Source of the DNA: Atopobiaceae bacterium
GTDB taxonomy: Bacteria; Actinomycetota; Coriobacteriia; Coriobacteriales; Atopobiaceae
Assembly (NCBI GenBank): GCA_022483015.1
Contig: JAKVOB010000001.1
Coordinates: 1,450,902 to 1,514,901 of the forward strand
Length of the DNA: 64,000 bases
Reading direction: 5' to 3'
Made by a program: the position numbers and the translations under genes. Shown here piece by piece: positions 8,025 to 16,341 of the stretch; positions within the stretch are counted from its first letter, which is position 1; each line of letters starts with the position of its first letter. The notes below the pieces were generated by a model. It did no database searches and was not told the origin of the DNA. It was given only the letters and a program-made list of their open reading frames with translations.

Positions 8025-9212
8025 ATGTCCTTCTACTCCGACCCCAGCTTCTTCTTCCTCCTCGCTGCTGTCGTGGCGGGGGCCGTCGTGCTGGGATTGC
8101 TCGAGCGCCCGCTCGGCCGCTATGGCCTGGTCGTCTCACTCGCCATGCTCGTCTGCCTCTTCTCGGACGACTGGTCAGGCCTCGTCCTGGCGCTTGCCTC
8201 CGTGGCCCTGGGATATGTCGCCACCCGTCTCGTGCTGGCCCGCTGCTCGAGCGAGCGCGGCCTCACCGCACCCGTGCGCCTCCTTGGCCTTGCTGCGGCC
8301 ATCGGCCCGCTCGTGGTCTATAAGGTCACGACGGCGGCTGCCGCCCCCTTGGGCGGCTTCATCGGCATCTCGTACATGACGTTCAAGATCACGCAGGTCC
8401 TCCTCGAGGTGGAGGACGGCCTCATCACCGACCTCCCCTTCCTCGACTACGTCGGCTTCCTCGTCTTCTTCCCGGTCTTCACCTCAGGCCCCATCGACCG
8501 CTCGCGCCGCTTCATGGCAGACGCCCACAAGGCACGTCCGCGTGCCGAGTACCTCGATCTTCTCGGCCGAGGCATCGTGCAGCTCCTGGTGGGCGCGGCG
8601 ATGCAGATGGTGCTCGCGACGCTTGCCAGGCAGTACTACCAGCCGGCGGCGATCGACCTCACCAAGGATCTCGGACCGCAGCTGCAGACCGCCTTCGTGA
8701 CCGCCTGGGCCTACGCGGGCTTCCTCTACTTCGACTTCGCCGGCTACTCCCTCATGGCGCAGGGGGCCTCTCGCGCGCTCGGCATCGACACGCCGGCCAA
8801 CTTCCGCCTCCCGTTCCTCTCGTGCTCGATGGAGGAGTTCTGGGACCGCTGGCACATCACGCTCTCGCATTGGCTGCGCGACTACGTCTTCATGCGCCTC
8901 GAGCGCTCGCTCACGCGGCACCGAATCCCCAGGAAGCGGGACACCCGCGCCGCCGTCGGCCTCATCGCCGACATGTGCCTCATGGGGGCCTGGCATGGCA
9001 TCGCGCCGCAGTACCTCCTCTACGGGCTGTACCACGGACTCCTCCTTGCCGGCGAGACGCTCATGCGACGTCGCTGGCATTTCTACAAGGTCCACCATGC
9101 CGACCTGCCCGTGCGGGTCGTATGCTGGTTCGTGACCATCAACCTGGTGGTCATCGGATTCACGCTCTTCTCCGGTCAGGCGTTCACGTTCCTAGGAGGA
9201 ATTCATGGCTGA
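8025..9212 (+). CDS. dltB: DltB-like MBOAT-family D-alanyl transferase
   Basis: This 395-residue polytopic membrane protein is a membrane-bound O-acyltransferase. It carries the family landmarks FDFAGYSLMAQG, FWDRWHITLSHWLRDYVF and GAWHG, with catalytic His324. In the D-alanylation pathway DltB takes D-alanine from DltC-phosphopantetheine on the cytoplasmic side and passes it across the membrane to teichoic acid or another wall glycan. ATG 8025 has AGGGGAG about 10 bases upstream. It is the first gene of a tight run: its last 8 bases overlap dltC, and dltD and the DltX-like gene follow. The gene context supports DltB over an alginate-acetylating AlgI. Confidence 0.9.
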   Translation: MSFYSDPSFFFLLAAVVAGAVVLGLLERPLGRYGLVVSLAMLVCLFSDDWSGLVLALASVALGYVATRLVLARCSSERGLTAPVRLLGLAAAIGPLVVYKVTTAAAAPLGGFIGISYMTFKITQVLLEVEDGLITDLPFLDYVGFLVFFPVFTSGPIDRSRRFMADAHKARPRAEYLDLLGRGIVQLLVGAAMQMVLATLARQYYQPAAIDLTKDLGPQLQTAFVTAWAYAGFLYFDFAGYSLMAQGASRALGIDTPANFRLPFLSCSMEEFWDRWHITLSHWLRDYVFMRLERSLTRHRIPRKRDTRAAVGLIADMCLMGAWHGIAPQYLLYGLYHGLLLAGETLMRRRWHFYKVHHADLPVRVVCWFVTINLVVIGFTLFSGQAFTFLGGIHG

Positions 9213-9453
9213 CGCATCCGAGGTCAAGGACAGGCTGCTTGACGATCTGGCGGACATCTGTGCTGACGAGGGGGTCCGCGACGACCTCGACGAGGACCTC
9301 TTCACCGCAGGGCTGCTCGACTCCATGGGGGCCATCGAGCTGCTCGTGGCCATCGAGGAGGACTTCGGCGTCAAGATCGCTCCGACGGCCGTCCCGCGCG
9401 ACCAGATGAACACCGCCAACAAGATCATCGCCCAGGTCGCGAGCCGTCTCTAG
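9205..9453 (+). CDS. dltC: D-alanyl carrier protein DltC
   Basis: This 82-residue acidic acyl-carrier protein has the phosphopantetheine site GLLDSMGAIELLVAIEE, with attachment at Ser40. It carries D-alanine activated by DltA to DltB. The start at ATG 9205 has a near-perfect AGGAGG five bases away, inside the end of dltB, so translation is probably coupled. Length and position match DltC (usually about 78-82 residues). Confidence 0.92.
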   Translation: MADASEVKDRLLDDLADICADEGVRDDLDEDLFTAGLLDSMGAIELLVAIEEDFGVKIAPTAVPRDQMNTANKIIAQVASRL

Positions 9454-9456
9454 CCC

Positions 9457-10773
9457 ATGTCTGACGAACCTGCCACAGACCACGTGACGCCCGCCGAGAA
9501 GGACGTGCCTGTCGCGAACGCGTCGCCCGCCGCCGGCGAGGCCTCGTCTGTCGACCCTATGCTGTCTCGCCGGGCCTTCCTGCGGCTCGCTGGCCTGGGT
9601 GTGGGCGCGCTCGCCGTGGGAGGCGGCCTGGCCGCCGCGGACTCGGCCGTGCCCGCGGCCTCTGCGGTGGGTCCACGCCTCTACGACTACGCCTTCGTCC
9701 GCGACAAGTTCAAGAGTCCGGCCTTCGCGCTCGCGAACCGTCAGGCCGACTCGATCCTCTCGTTCGGCTCGTCCGAGTTCCGCACCTACGTCTCGACGGT
9801 TCCCCAGATGCCGCGCGCGGTCTTCGGCGACCACGACTGCGGCCTCGACATGTGGGTCATAGGGGAGGGCTATAACCAGAGCCTCTGGCACTCGATCGCC
9901 TTCGGGGCCTACGCCGGCGCGCTCGACGACACCGACCCTGGCGGCATCTACGCCGACGGCTCGCGGAAGGCCGTCTTCATCGTCTCGCCCCAGTGGTTCT
10001 ACGAGGGAGGGGTGCCCGCCAACGCCTCGCGCTCGCTCTTCTCGTACAACCTCTGGCACGGCTTCTGCGCCAACCCGCGCGTCTCGGCCGACTCGGTCGC
10101 CTACGCACGGCAGCGCCTGCTCGACCTCGGCGTCGACTCCACGAAGGTGTGGGCTGGCACGCACAACATGGTCACGGACGCCCTGAACGACGTCTACCTC
10201 CAGGCCAAGGAGGACTACGACGTCCGGAAGCTCCTGGTGGACGTCCGCGCGTCGAAGGGCGACGAGATGCCTTCCGCCAAGGTGGGCGCCACGGGGTGCG
10301 AGGGAACGCCCGACTGGGACGCCCTGTGGCAGCAGGCGTTGGTCGACGGCGAGGCACATTGCACCACCAACTCCTTCTACATCGACGACGAGGTCTGGAA
10401 CCGCGAGGACGCCAAGCCCTACTCGGCCGGCACGCTCAGGAACTACCTGTCCAAGCGCACGTTCCTCAAGGCCCCGACCGAGGACGCCGACCTCGACCAT
10501 GCGCTCACCGTGGCGAGCGAGGTGGGCCTCGAGCTGCTGGTGGTCCTTCTTCCCGTGGGCGGCCCGTGGTACGACTACGAGGGCTTTCCCAACGACGACC
10601 GCGACCAGCGCTACGAGCTCGTGCGCGACACGGTCTCGGCGCACGGGACGCAGCTCTGCGACCTCTCGGGCTACGAGTACGAGCCGTTCTTCACCTGCGA
10701 CGGCACGCACCTGGGCTGGACCGGATGGGTGGCTGCCGAGAAGGCCATCTACGAGTTCGCGAAGGGGGCATGA
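9457..10773 (+). CDS. dltD: DltD-like lipoteichoic acid D-alanylation protein with Tat-like signal
   Basis: The 438-residue protein has a twin-arginine-like N-terminal segment, SRRAFLRLAGLGVGALAVGG (about 37-56), then an extracellular SGNH/DltD domain. Ser106 in FGSSEF and Asp415/His418 in CDGTHLGW form the expected catalytic triad. DltD completes delivery of D-alanine to the glycan acceptor outside the membrane. It starts 3 bases after dltC. No strong ribosome site precedes ATG 9457, and an internal ATG at 9559 (MLSRRAFLRL) would give a more usual Tat signal, so the true start could be there. The Tat-like motif is unusual because Firmicutes DltD carries a plain membrane anchor. Confidence 0.87.
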   Translation: MSDEPATDHVTPAEKDVPVANASPAAGEASSVDPMLSRRAFLRLAGLGVGALAVGGGLAAADSAVPAASAVGPRLYDYAFVRDKFKSPAFALANRQADSILSFGSSEFRTYVSTVPQMPRAVFGDHDCGLDMWVIGEGYNQSLWHSIAFGAYAGALDDTDPGGIYADGSRKAVFIVSPQWFYEGGVPANASRSLFSYNLWHGFCANPRVSADSVAYARQRLLDLGVDSTKVWAGTHNMVTDALNDVYLQAKEDYDVRKLLVDVRASKGDEMPSAKVGATGCEGTPDWDALWQQALVDGEAHCTTNSFYIDDEVWNREDAKPYSAGTLRNYLSKRTFLKAPTEDADLDHALTVASEVGLELLVVLLPVGGPWYDYEGFPNDDRDQRYELVRDTVSAHGTQLCDLSGYEYEPFFTCDGTHLGWTGWVAAEKAIYEFAKGA

Positions 10774-10774
10774 C

Positions 10775-11053
10775 ATGGCCGAGAAGAACCTCCGGGCTAG
10801 GAAGGCCTCCCAAGCTGTGCCCGCGGGCACGACGTCGCCTGCGGGTGGGACGACCCCGGCAGCTACGACGGCGGCTGCGGGTGCCGGTCGGCTTTCGCGG
10901 CTCCGCACGTGGGCACGGACGTTCGCGGCCTCGCCTGCCGCCGCGTTCCTGGTCGGCCTGGTGGTGGTCTGCGCGGTCGCGCTTCTCGTCTGGTGGTTCG
11001 TGATGGACTCGGGCATCGGAGCCCCTGCCGGCTTCGTCTACCAGGAGTACTGA
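10775..11053 (+). CDS. Small membrane protein with DltX-type C-terminal motif
   Basis: The 92-residue protein begins at ATG 10775, immediately after the dltD stop. It has a basic, Ala/Thr-rich N-terminus, one transmembrane helix (about 53-77) and ends exactly in FVYQEY (87-92). Firmicutes DltX is a single-pass protein of about 50 residues, encoded in dlt operons, that ends in FIYxEF-like residues; its Tyr is thought to help pass the acyl group from DltB to DltD. Position, topology and the C-terminal motif all fit. It is longer than DltX because of its N-terminal extension. The assignment is by motif and context, not overall similarity. Confidence 0.7.
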   Translation: MAEKNLRARKASQAVPAGTTSPAGGTTPAATTAAAGAGRLSRLRTWARTFAASPAAAFLVGLVVVCAVALLVWWFVMDSGIGAPAGFVYQEY

Positions 11054-11161
11054 GGCCAGGGTCCTTGCCATGCGCGGTGTTGGCTGCGTAGCTGGCTGGA
11101 CGGTGTGGCGGCGCGACGTCTTGCGCCATCGGTCGCATCTTGCGTGCCATCGTCCGCGCTG

Positions 11162-11192
11162 CGCTTTCAGCTCACCAGCAACTCGCTTTCAG
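11162..11192. promoter_or_regulatory. Direct repeat of CGCTTTCAG upstream of dltA
   Basis: CGCTTTCAG occurs at 11162-11170 and 11184-11192, 22 bases apart (two helical turns). The second copy lies in the 12-mer ACTCGCTTTCAG also found before dltB. The 278-base gap 11054-11331 otherwise shows no gene; its promoter hexamers are not clear. Confidence 0.4.
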
Positions 11193-11331
11193 GCTCCGCT
11201 ATCCCTTGTACAGGTCTCGTAAGGCCTTGCCATCCGTGCCTCGGACCTCCTCTGACAGTGCCATACCTATCCCATGGAACATGCCGTTCGGGGGCTGCCT
11301 CGCCGCAATCTCCGCAAGGAACGAGGTCACC

Positions 11332-12982
11332 ATGGATTCGTCGAGAAACGCCCTGCTCGCTGCAGTCGAGGAGCAGGCCCATCGCACGCCGGACGCGATC
11401 GCCTGGGAGACGAGCGATGGCGACCTCCTCACCTATGGCGAGCTGTGGGATGCCTCTGACGACCTGGCATGCAAGCTGCGCGACATCCCGGCCCCGGACG
11501 AGGACGTCGTGGTCTACGGCAACAAGAGCCCCCTCATGGTCTGTGCCTTCCTGGCCTGCCTCAAGTCGGGGCATGCCTATGTCCCTACCGACTCCGGCGT
11601 CCCGGACGCCCGCGTGGCAAACATCCTCGGCCAGCTCCATGCCACCTGCGTCATAGCGGTGGACCCCCTCTCGGTCGAGGCCACCCAGGACCGGCCCGGC
11701 ATGCGGCTCGTCGGTCCCTCCGAGCTCCGCGACTCGCTCTCCGCGGCACGCAGCGCCAGCCCCGCGCGACCGCGTCGTAGGCTGGGAGGTCACCGGTGCG
11801 GCCACCCAGTACGTCATCTTCACGTCGGGCTCGACGGGCGCCCCCAAGGGCGTCGAGGTCTCGGCCGATGACGTCGCCAACTTCATGCCGTGGGACCGGT
11901 CGCTCTTCGCAGGCGCGACCCATCCCGCGACCTTCGTGAACCAGGCGCTCCTCTCGTTCGACCTGTCGGTCACCGAGCTCGTGGCCGCCCTCTCGACCGG
12001 CTCGCGCGTCTTCTCGCTCACCACGCCCTGCCAGCACGACCTCTCTCTGTGCTTCAAGCGCCTGGCGGCCTCGGGTGCCACCTGCTGGGTGTCGACGCCC
12101 TCGTTCGTGACGATGTGCCTGGCGGACCCCTCGTTCGGCCCCGACCTCATGCCAGACCTCACGCACTTCTTCTTCTGTGGCGAGGCGCTCGTGCCTGCCG
12201 TGGCTCGCGAGCTCCTCGACCGCTTCCCGGGCGCACACGTGGTGAACGCCTACGGTCCTACCGAATCGACCGTGGCGGTCTCGTCCGTCGAGGTCACGCC
12301 CCAGATGGCTGCCGCAGACGAGCTCCCGGTGGGCGTCCCCCGCAAGGGCACGCGCATCCTCGTGTGCGACCCGGCGACCGGCAAGGTCATGGTTCCCGGT
12401 GCGCAGGGCGAGATCGTGATCTGTGGTGACACCGTCGCCACCGGCTACTACGGGGAGCCTGACAAGACCCGCGCCGTCTTCGGCACCAGGCAGGTCGATG
12501 GCACGACCATGCGCACCTACCGCACCGGCGACCTCGGCCATGTGGACGAGAAGGGCATGCTGTGGTGTGCCGGCCGCATCGACGGTCAGGTCAAGGTCAA
12601 CGGCTATCGCATCGAGCTGGGCGAGGTGGAGTCGGCCCTCACGGACGCCCCTGAGGTCAAGCTCGCCTGCGTCGTGGTCCGTCGCCGCCGTGTGTCGTCG
12701 TGCCTCGAGGCGCACGTGGAGCTCGTGGGCGACCATGGGACCGATGACGTGGCCCGTCTCGCCCGTGACCTCAGGTGCCGCCTGGCCGGCAGGCTGCCCG
12801 CCTACATGGTCCCCCGACGCATCGTGGTCGAGCCTGAGGTGGCGCTCACGCCCAACGGCAAGATCGACCGGAAGGTCTACCAGGCTCCCGCAGCCGAGAC
12901 GTCCCGCAGGTCCTCGCACGCTCCGCACGTCTCGCGCCCCGCTCCCGTAGCCGCAGCGCTCGCTCCGCGATTCAATGCCTAA
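11332..12982 (+). CDS. dltA: D-alanine--D-alanyl carrier protein ligase DltA, frameshifted in this sequence
   Basis: This is an adenylation enzyme that activates D-alanine with ATP and loads it on DltC. ATG 11332 follows GGAACGAGG. The first about 144 codons run in one frame to about 11760 and the rest in the next frame, so one extra base lies in 11760-11767 (a run of four C). Joined, the product is about 549 residues and intact. It has A3 FTSGSTGAPKG, A5 NAYGPTEST, A7 YRTGDL, A8 VKVNGYRIELGEVE and A10 PNGKIDRK with the catalytic Lys. It is normally the first gene of a dlt operon; here it follows dltBCDX as a separate unit. The break may be a consensus error or a real mutation. Confidence 0.85.
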
Positions 12983-13021
12983 GCTCGCCTCCGCTTGCCC
13001 TAGCATCTGCTATGGACAATC

Positions 13022-13040
13022 GCCGGGGATGGTCCCCGGC
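13022..13040 (+). other. Small perfect hairpin before fucO
   Basis: GCCGGGGA-TGG-TCCCCGGC lies 40 bases after dltA and 20 bases before the GTG start of fucO. It could end dltA transcription or act in the fucO leader. A -10-like TAGCAT lies at 13001-13006. Confidence 0.4.
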
Positions 13041-13060
13041 TCGTGAAGCGAGGAGGAACC

Positions 13061-14225
13061 GTGGCAAATCGCATCGTGCTCAACACCATCTCCTATCACG
13101 GAGAGGGCGCCATCGACGAGATCTCAGGTGAGATCGAGAGGCGTGGCCATACAAAGGCCTTCGTCTGCTCTGACCCTGACCTCGTGAAGTTCGGTGTCAC
13201 GGACAAGGTCACGCAGAAGCTCGACGCGGCCGGCATCCCGTGGTCGCTCTACTCCGAGATCAAGCCCAACCCGACCATCAAGAACGTCCAGGACGGCGTC
13301 GCGGCCTTCCAGGCGTCCAGCGCCGACTGCATCGTGGCCATCGGCGGTGGCTCGTCCATGGACACGGCCAAGGGCATCGGCATCATCGCCACCAACCCCG
13401 AGTTCGCCGACGTGCGCTCGCTCGAGGGCGTGGCCCCCACCAAGAACCATGCCGTCTTCACCATCGCCGTCCCCACCACGGCGGGCACCGCGGCCGAGGT
13501 CACCATCAACTATGTGATCACCGACCCTGAGAGGCGCCGCAAGTTCGTCTGCGTCGACACCAACGACATCCCCGAGGTCGCTTGCGTCGACCCGGCCATG
13601 ATGGCGAGCATGCCCGTGGGCCTCACGGCATCGACCGGCATGGACGCGCTCACGCACGCCATCGAGGGCTACACCACCAAGGCCGCCTGGCAGATCCCCG
13701 ACATGTTCCACCTCGAGGCCATCCGTCTCATCTCCGAGAACCTGCGTGACGCCGTCGCCGAGGCCAAGTCCGGCACGCCCGGCACCGGCCGCGAGGCCAT
13801 GGCCCTTGGCCAGTACATCGCCTGGCATGGGCTTCTCCAACGTCGGTCTGGGCATCGCCCACTCCATGGCCCACTGCCTGGGAGCTAACTACGATACGCC
13901 CCACGGCGTGGCCTGCGCGATGATGCTCCCCAACGTCATGGAGTACAACGCCCCGGTCTGCGCGTCGCGCATGCGTGACGTCGCCGTCGCCATGGGCGTC
14001 GAGGGCGCCAAGGACATGACCCCCGAGGCCGGTGCCGCCGCTGCGGTGGCAGCCGTCCGCCAGCTCGGCGAGGACGTGGGCATCCCCAAGGTGGTCGACG
14101 CCCTCAAGGAGGACGACCTCGACCGTCTCGCGACCGACACCCTGGCCGACGCCTGCTGCCCAGGCAACCCCCGCGACGCGACCGCCGACGACGTCAAGGA
14201 CCTGTTCCGCAAGGTCATGAGGTAA
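13061..14225 (+). CDS. fucO: Lactaldehyde reductase FucO-like iron-dependent alcohol dehydrogenase, frameshifted in this sequence
   Basis: This group III iron-containing alcohol dehydrogenase closely matches the FucO pattern: IAIGGGSSMDTAKGIGII, a long identical-looking block PTTAGTAAEVTINYVITD, and metal ligands in DALTHAIEGY, HSMAHCLG and DTPHGV. FucO reduces L-lactaldehyde from fucose or rhamnose breakdown to 1,2-propanediol, regenerating NAD+. GTG 13061 is chosen because GAGGAGGAACC precedes it; joined length is about 387 residues, close to the usual 382. Around 13820-13824 the frame changes. The expected QYIAGMGFSN is obtained only by removing one base (the T at 13823). The downstream frame is otherwise complete to the TAA at 14223-14225. 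Confidence 0.85.
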
Positions 14226-14262
14226 TTCTCCCGTAAGCGGGTCGTCTCGTACCCGTCATGAG

Positions 14263-14292
14263 GGGGCGGTTCCACATCCGTGGGGCCGCCCC
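14263..14292 (+). terminator. Terminator after fucO
   Basis: GGGGCGG (14263-14269) pairs with CCGCCCC (14286-14292), with an inner CCAC/GTGG stem. It lies 38 bases after the stop. A -10-like TATACT at 14298-14303, right after the hairpin, is a candidate promoter for rfbA. Confidence 0.65.
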
Positions 14293-14359
14293 TTCGCTAT
14301 ACTGGCGATAGCTCATACGACCAGAGGGGCGGCCAGGCCGCCCGAGAGGGGACTCATCT

Positions 14360-15232
14360 ATGAAGGGCATCATCCTTGCCGGCGGCTACGGAACCCGACT
14401 CCAGCCCATCACGCTTGCTACTTCGAAGCAGCTGCTTCCCATCTATGACAAGCCGATGATCTACTACCCGCTGTCCACGCTCATGATGGCCGGCATCCGC
14501 GACATCCTCATCATCTCGCGTCCCGAGGACCAGGCGAGCTTCAAGCGCCTCTTCGGCGACGGCAGCCAGCTCGGGCTCACTATCAGCTATGCCGAGCAGA
14601 CCGAGGCTGGCGGAATCGCGCAGGCCTTCCTCATCGGCGAGAAGTTCATCGACGGCGACGCCTGCGCCCTCATCTACGGCAGCAACCTCTTCTATGGCCG
14701 CGGGTTCACCAAGCAGCTCGAGGAGGCAGCCGCCCGCCCCGAGGGCGCCACCGTCTTCGGCTGCCATGTCGAGCATCCCGAGCAGTACGGCATCGTCGAG
14801 GTCGGGGAGGGCGGCAAGGCCGTCTCCATCGAGGAGAAGCCCGACGTCCCCAAGTCCAACCTCGCCGTCACGGGCCTGTTCTTCTATGACTCCCACGTGT
14901 GCGAGTATGCCCACGAGCTGGAGCCCTCTGCCCGCGGCGAGCTCGAGATCACGGACCTCAACCAAATCTACCTCCAGAAGAGCGAGCTCAACGTCGCCGA
15001 GCTCGGGCGCAGCTTCGCCTGGTTCAGCATGGAGACGGCCGACGGCGTCTTCGACGCGAGCGAGTACATCCGCGTGGTCCAGAAGAACACCGGCGTGAAG
15101 GTGGCCTGCATCGAGGAGATCGCGTACAACCAGGGCTGGATCCGTCGTGCGCAGCTGCTCGCGCTCTCCGAGAAGCTCAACCAGACCGAGTACGGCCGCT
15201 ACATCGAGCGCATAGCCCTCTCGAGCCGCTAG
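14360..15232 (+). CDS. rfbA: Glucose-1-phosphate thymidylyltransferase (RmlA/RfbA) family, divergent metal site
   Basis: The 290-residue protein aligns by eye along its whole length with RmlA, which makes dTDP-glucose for dTDP-rhamnose synthesis. It has MKGIILAGGYGTRL, KQLLPIYDKPMIYYPLSTLM, EEKPDVPKSN and PSARGELEITD. ATG 14360 follows GAGAGGGG. Two expected Mg2+-binding Asp are missing. The usual LGDNIFYG reads YGSNLFYG (Ser108), and the usual WLDTGT reads WFSMET (Ser223). Other nearby motifs are also altered (GGY for GGS, no QPSPDG). It may be a catalytically altered paralogue or use a different metal arrangement. No rfbB, rfbC or rfbD accompanies it. Its stop codon shares CTAG with the convergent lipid kinase stop. 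Confidence 0.8.
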   Translation: MKGIILAGGYGTRLQPITLATSKQLLPIYDKPMIYYPLSTLMMAGIRDILIISRPEDQASFKRLFGDGSQLGLTISYAEQTEAGGIAQAFLIGEKFIDGDACALIYGSNLFYGRGFTKQLEEAAARPEGATVFGCHVEHPEQYGIVEVGEGGKAVSIEEKPDVPKSNLAVTGLFFYDSHVCEYAHELEPSARGELEITDLNQIYLQKSELNVAELGRSFAWFSMETADGVFDASEYIRVVQKNTGVKVACIEEIAYNQGWIRRAQLLALSEKLNQTEYGRYIERIALSSR

Positions 15233-16203
15233 AGCTCCGGGAAGGCCTGCTCGTCAGCATCCGGGAAGAGGTCCTCCCCGCAGTTACCGTCGCCATAGCG
15301 GGCCATCTGGTCTACCACGAGGCGGTTGGCTGCGGGGAGGACGTGCGTCTCGTAGCTCGTGACGGCGTCCGCCACCACGTCCCCGTCGATTTGGAGCGGT
15401 ATGGCCGCCGATGAGGTGATATGGACGTCGGCCCCCTTGAAGCTCTCGATGTGGGGGCGTCCCGCGACCTTGCCAGAGCGGTCGACGAGCCCTCTCACCA
15501 GTGGCTTGAGCAGCTGTACGGATAGGTCGGCCTCGAGCACGATCACGTCGAGCAGACCGTCGTCCATCACGCAGTCGGGCACGATCTCGATGTCTGCCTG
15601 GATCATCGCGTTGTTCGCCACGAGGCAGGCGATGCCCTGTCTGACCTCGGTCCGCCCGTCGATGTCGATCGTGAAGGTGAGGACCGGGGGGTTGAGGTTG
15701 TTGAAGGCCGCCATGAAGTAGGCTGCCTCTCCCATGGCCCGCTTGTTGGGGATCGCCGCCTGCATGAGCTCGGCGTCATAGCCGGTGCCGCACATGAGCG
15801 AGAAGCCCTTCGTGTGCGGTTGCCCGTCCGCGTCTGTCCAAGAGGTCTCGCCGAGGTCGGTGGTGGCGCAGCGGCCGGCGCGGCAGGCACGGGCAAGCGC
15901 CGCGGGCTCGAGGGCGCATCCGAGGTTGGCGAACATGAGGTTGGCCGTCCCCGAGGGGAAGATGCACGTCCGCACGTTGCGGCCGCGCAGGGCATAGAGT
16001 ATGGCGGCCACGGTGCCGTCGCCTCCCGATACCACGACCACGTCGTAGCCCTCGGCATCCCTCGTGACCTCGTCAGGCGAGAACCCGTCGCCCACGGCCC
16101 TCAGGAGCACCTCGTCACCGTGGCGCACGAGCGAGCGCTCGAACTCGAAGACGGCGTCGGAGCCGAACCCCGAGTCGAGGTTGTGGATGATGAGGCACCG
16201 CAT
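15229..16203 (-). CDS. Diacylglycerol kinase-family lipid kinase
   Basis: The 324-residue protein has a DAGK catalytic domain: nucleotide-binding VVVVSGGDGTVAAILYAL near 60, FPSGTANLMFANLG near 84, and MDDGLLDVIV with QIDGDVV in the C-terminal half, as in DgkB/YegS/BmrU-type kinases. Such enzymes phosphorylate diacylglycerol or another lipid at the inner membrane face. Two ATGs are possible; 16203 is preferred because GGAGG abuts the ATG at 16209 with no spacing but sits six bases before 16203. It is divergent from rnd. A perfect dyad CGTGGCCC-GA-GGGCCACG (16266-16283) lies between the two starts. Confidence 0.85.
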   Translation of the reverse strand: MRCLIIHNLDSGFGSDAVFEFERSLVRHGDEVLLRAVGDGFSPDEVTRDAEGYDVVVVSGGDGTVAAILYALRGRNVRTCIFPSGTANLMFANLGCALEPAALARACRAGRCATTDLGETSWTDADGQPHTKGFSLMCGTGYDAELMQAAIPNKRAMGEAAYFMAAFNNLNPPVLTFTIDIDGRTEVRQGIACLVANNAMIQADIEIVPDCVMDDGLLDVIVLEADLSVQLLKPLVRGLVDRSGKVAGRPHIESFKGADVHITSSAAIPLQIDGDVVADAVTSYETHVLPAANRLVVDQMARYGDGNCGEDLFPDADEQAFPEL

Positions 16204-16341
16204 GCGCATCCTCCGTAAGGTGGGTCCCGTGCGAACCGGCGCACGGGTGTACGGCTATCATTGGTCGTGGCCCGAGGGCCACGTACGTCACTGCACATCC
16301 TAACCGTTTGGCCCCAGGCCGAGCGACCCAAAGGGGCATGC

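Noticed and set aside
9184-11016. A 610-codon reverse frame across dltC, dltD and the DltX-like gene
   Set aside because: It contradicts three well-supported forward genes and has no ribosome site or domain.
11750-11880. Programmed ribosomal frameshifting in dltA
   Set aside because: There is no slippery heptamer with a downstream structure, and similar one-base insertions occur in fucO and trpS, so error or mutation is more likely.
13821-14225. A separate small gene starting at an ATG within the 3' part of fucO
   Set aside because: The frame continues the FucO family sequence exactly after removal of one base and has no own ribosome site.
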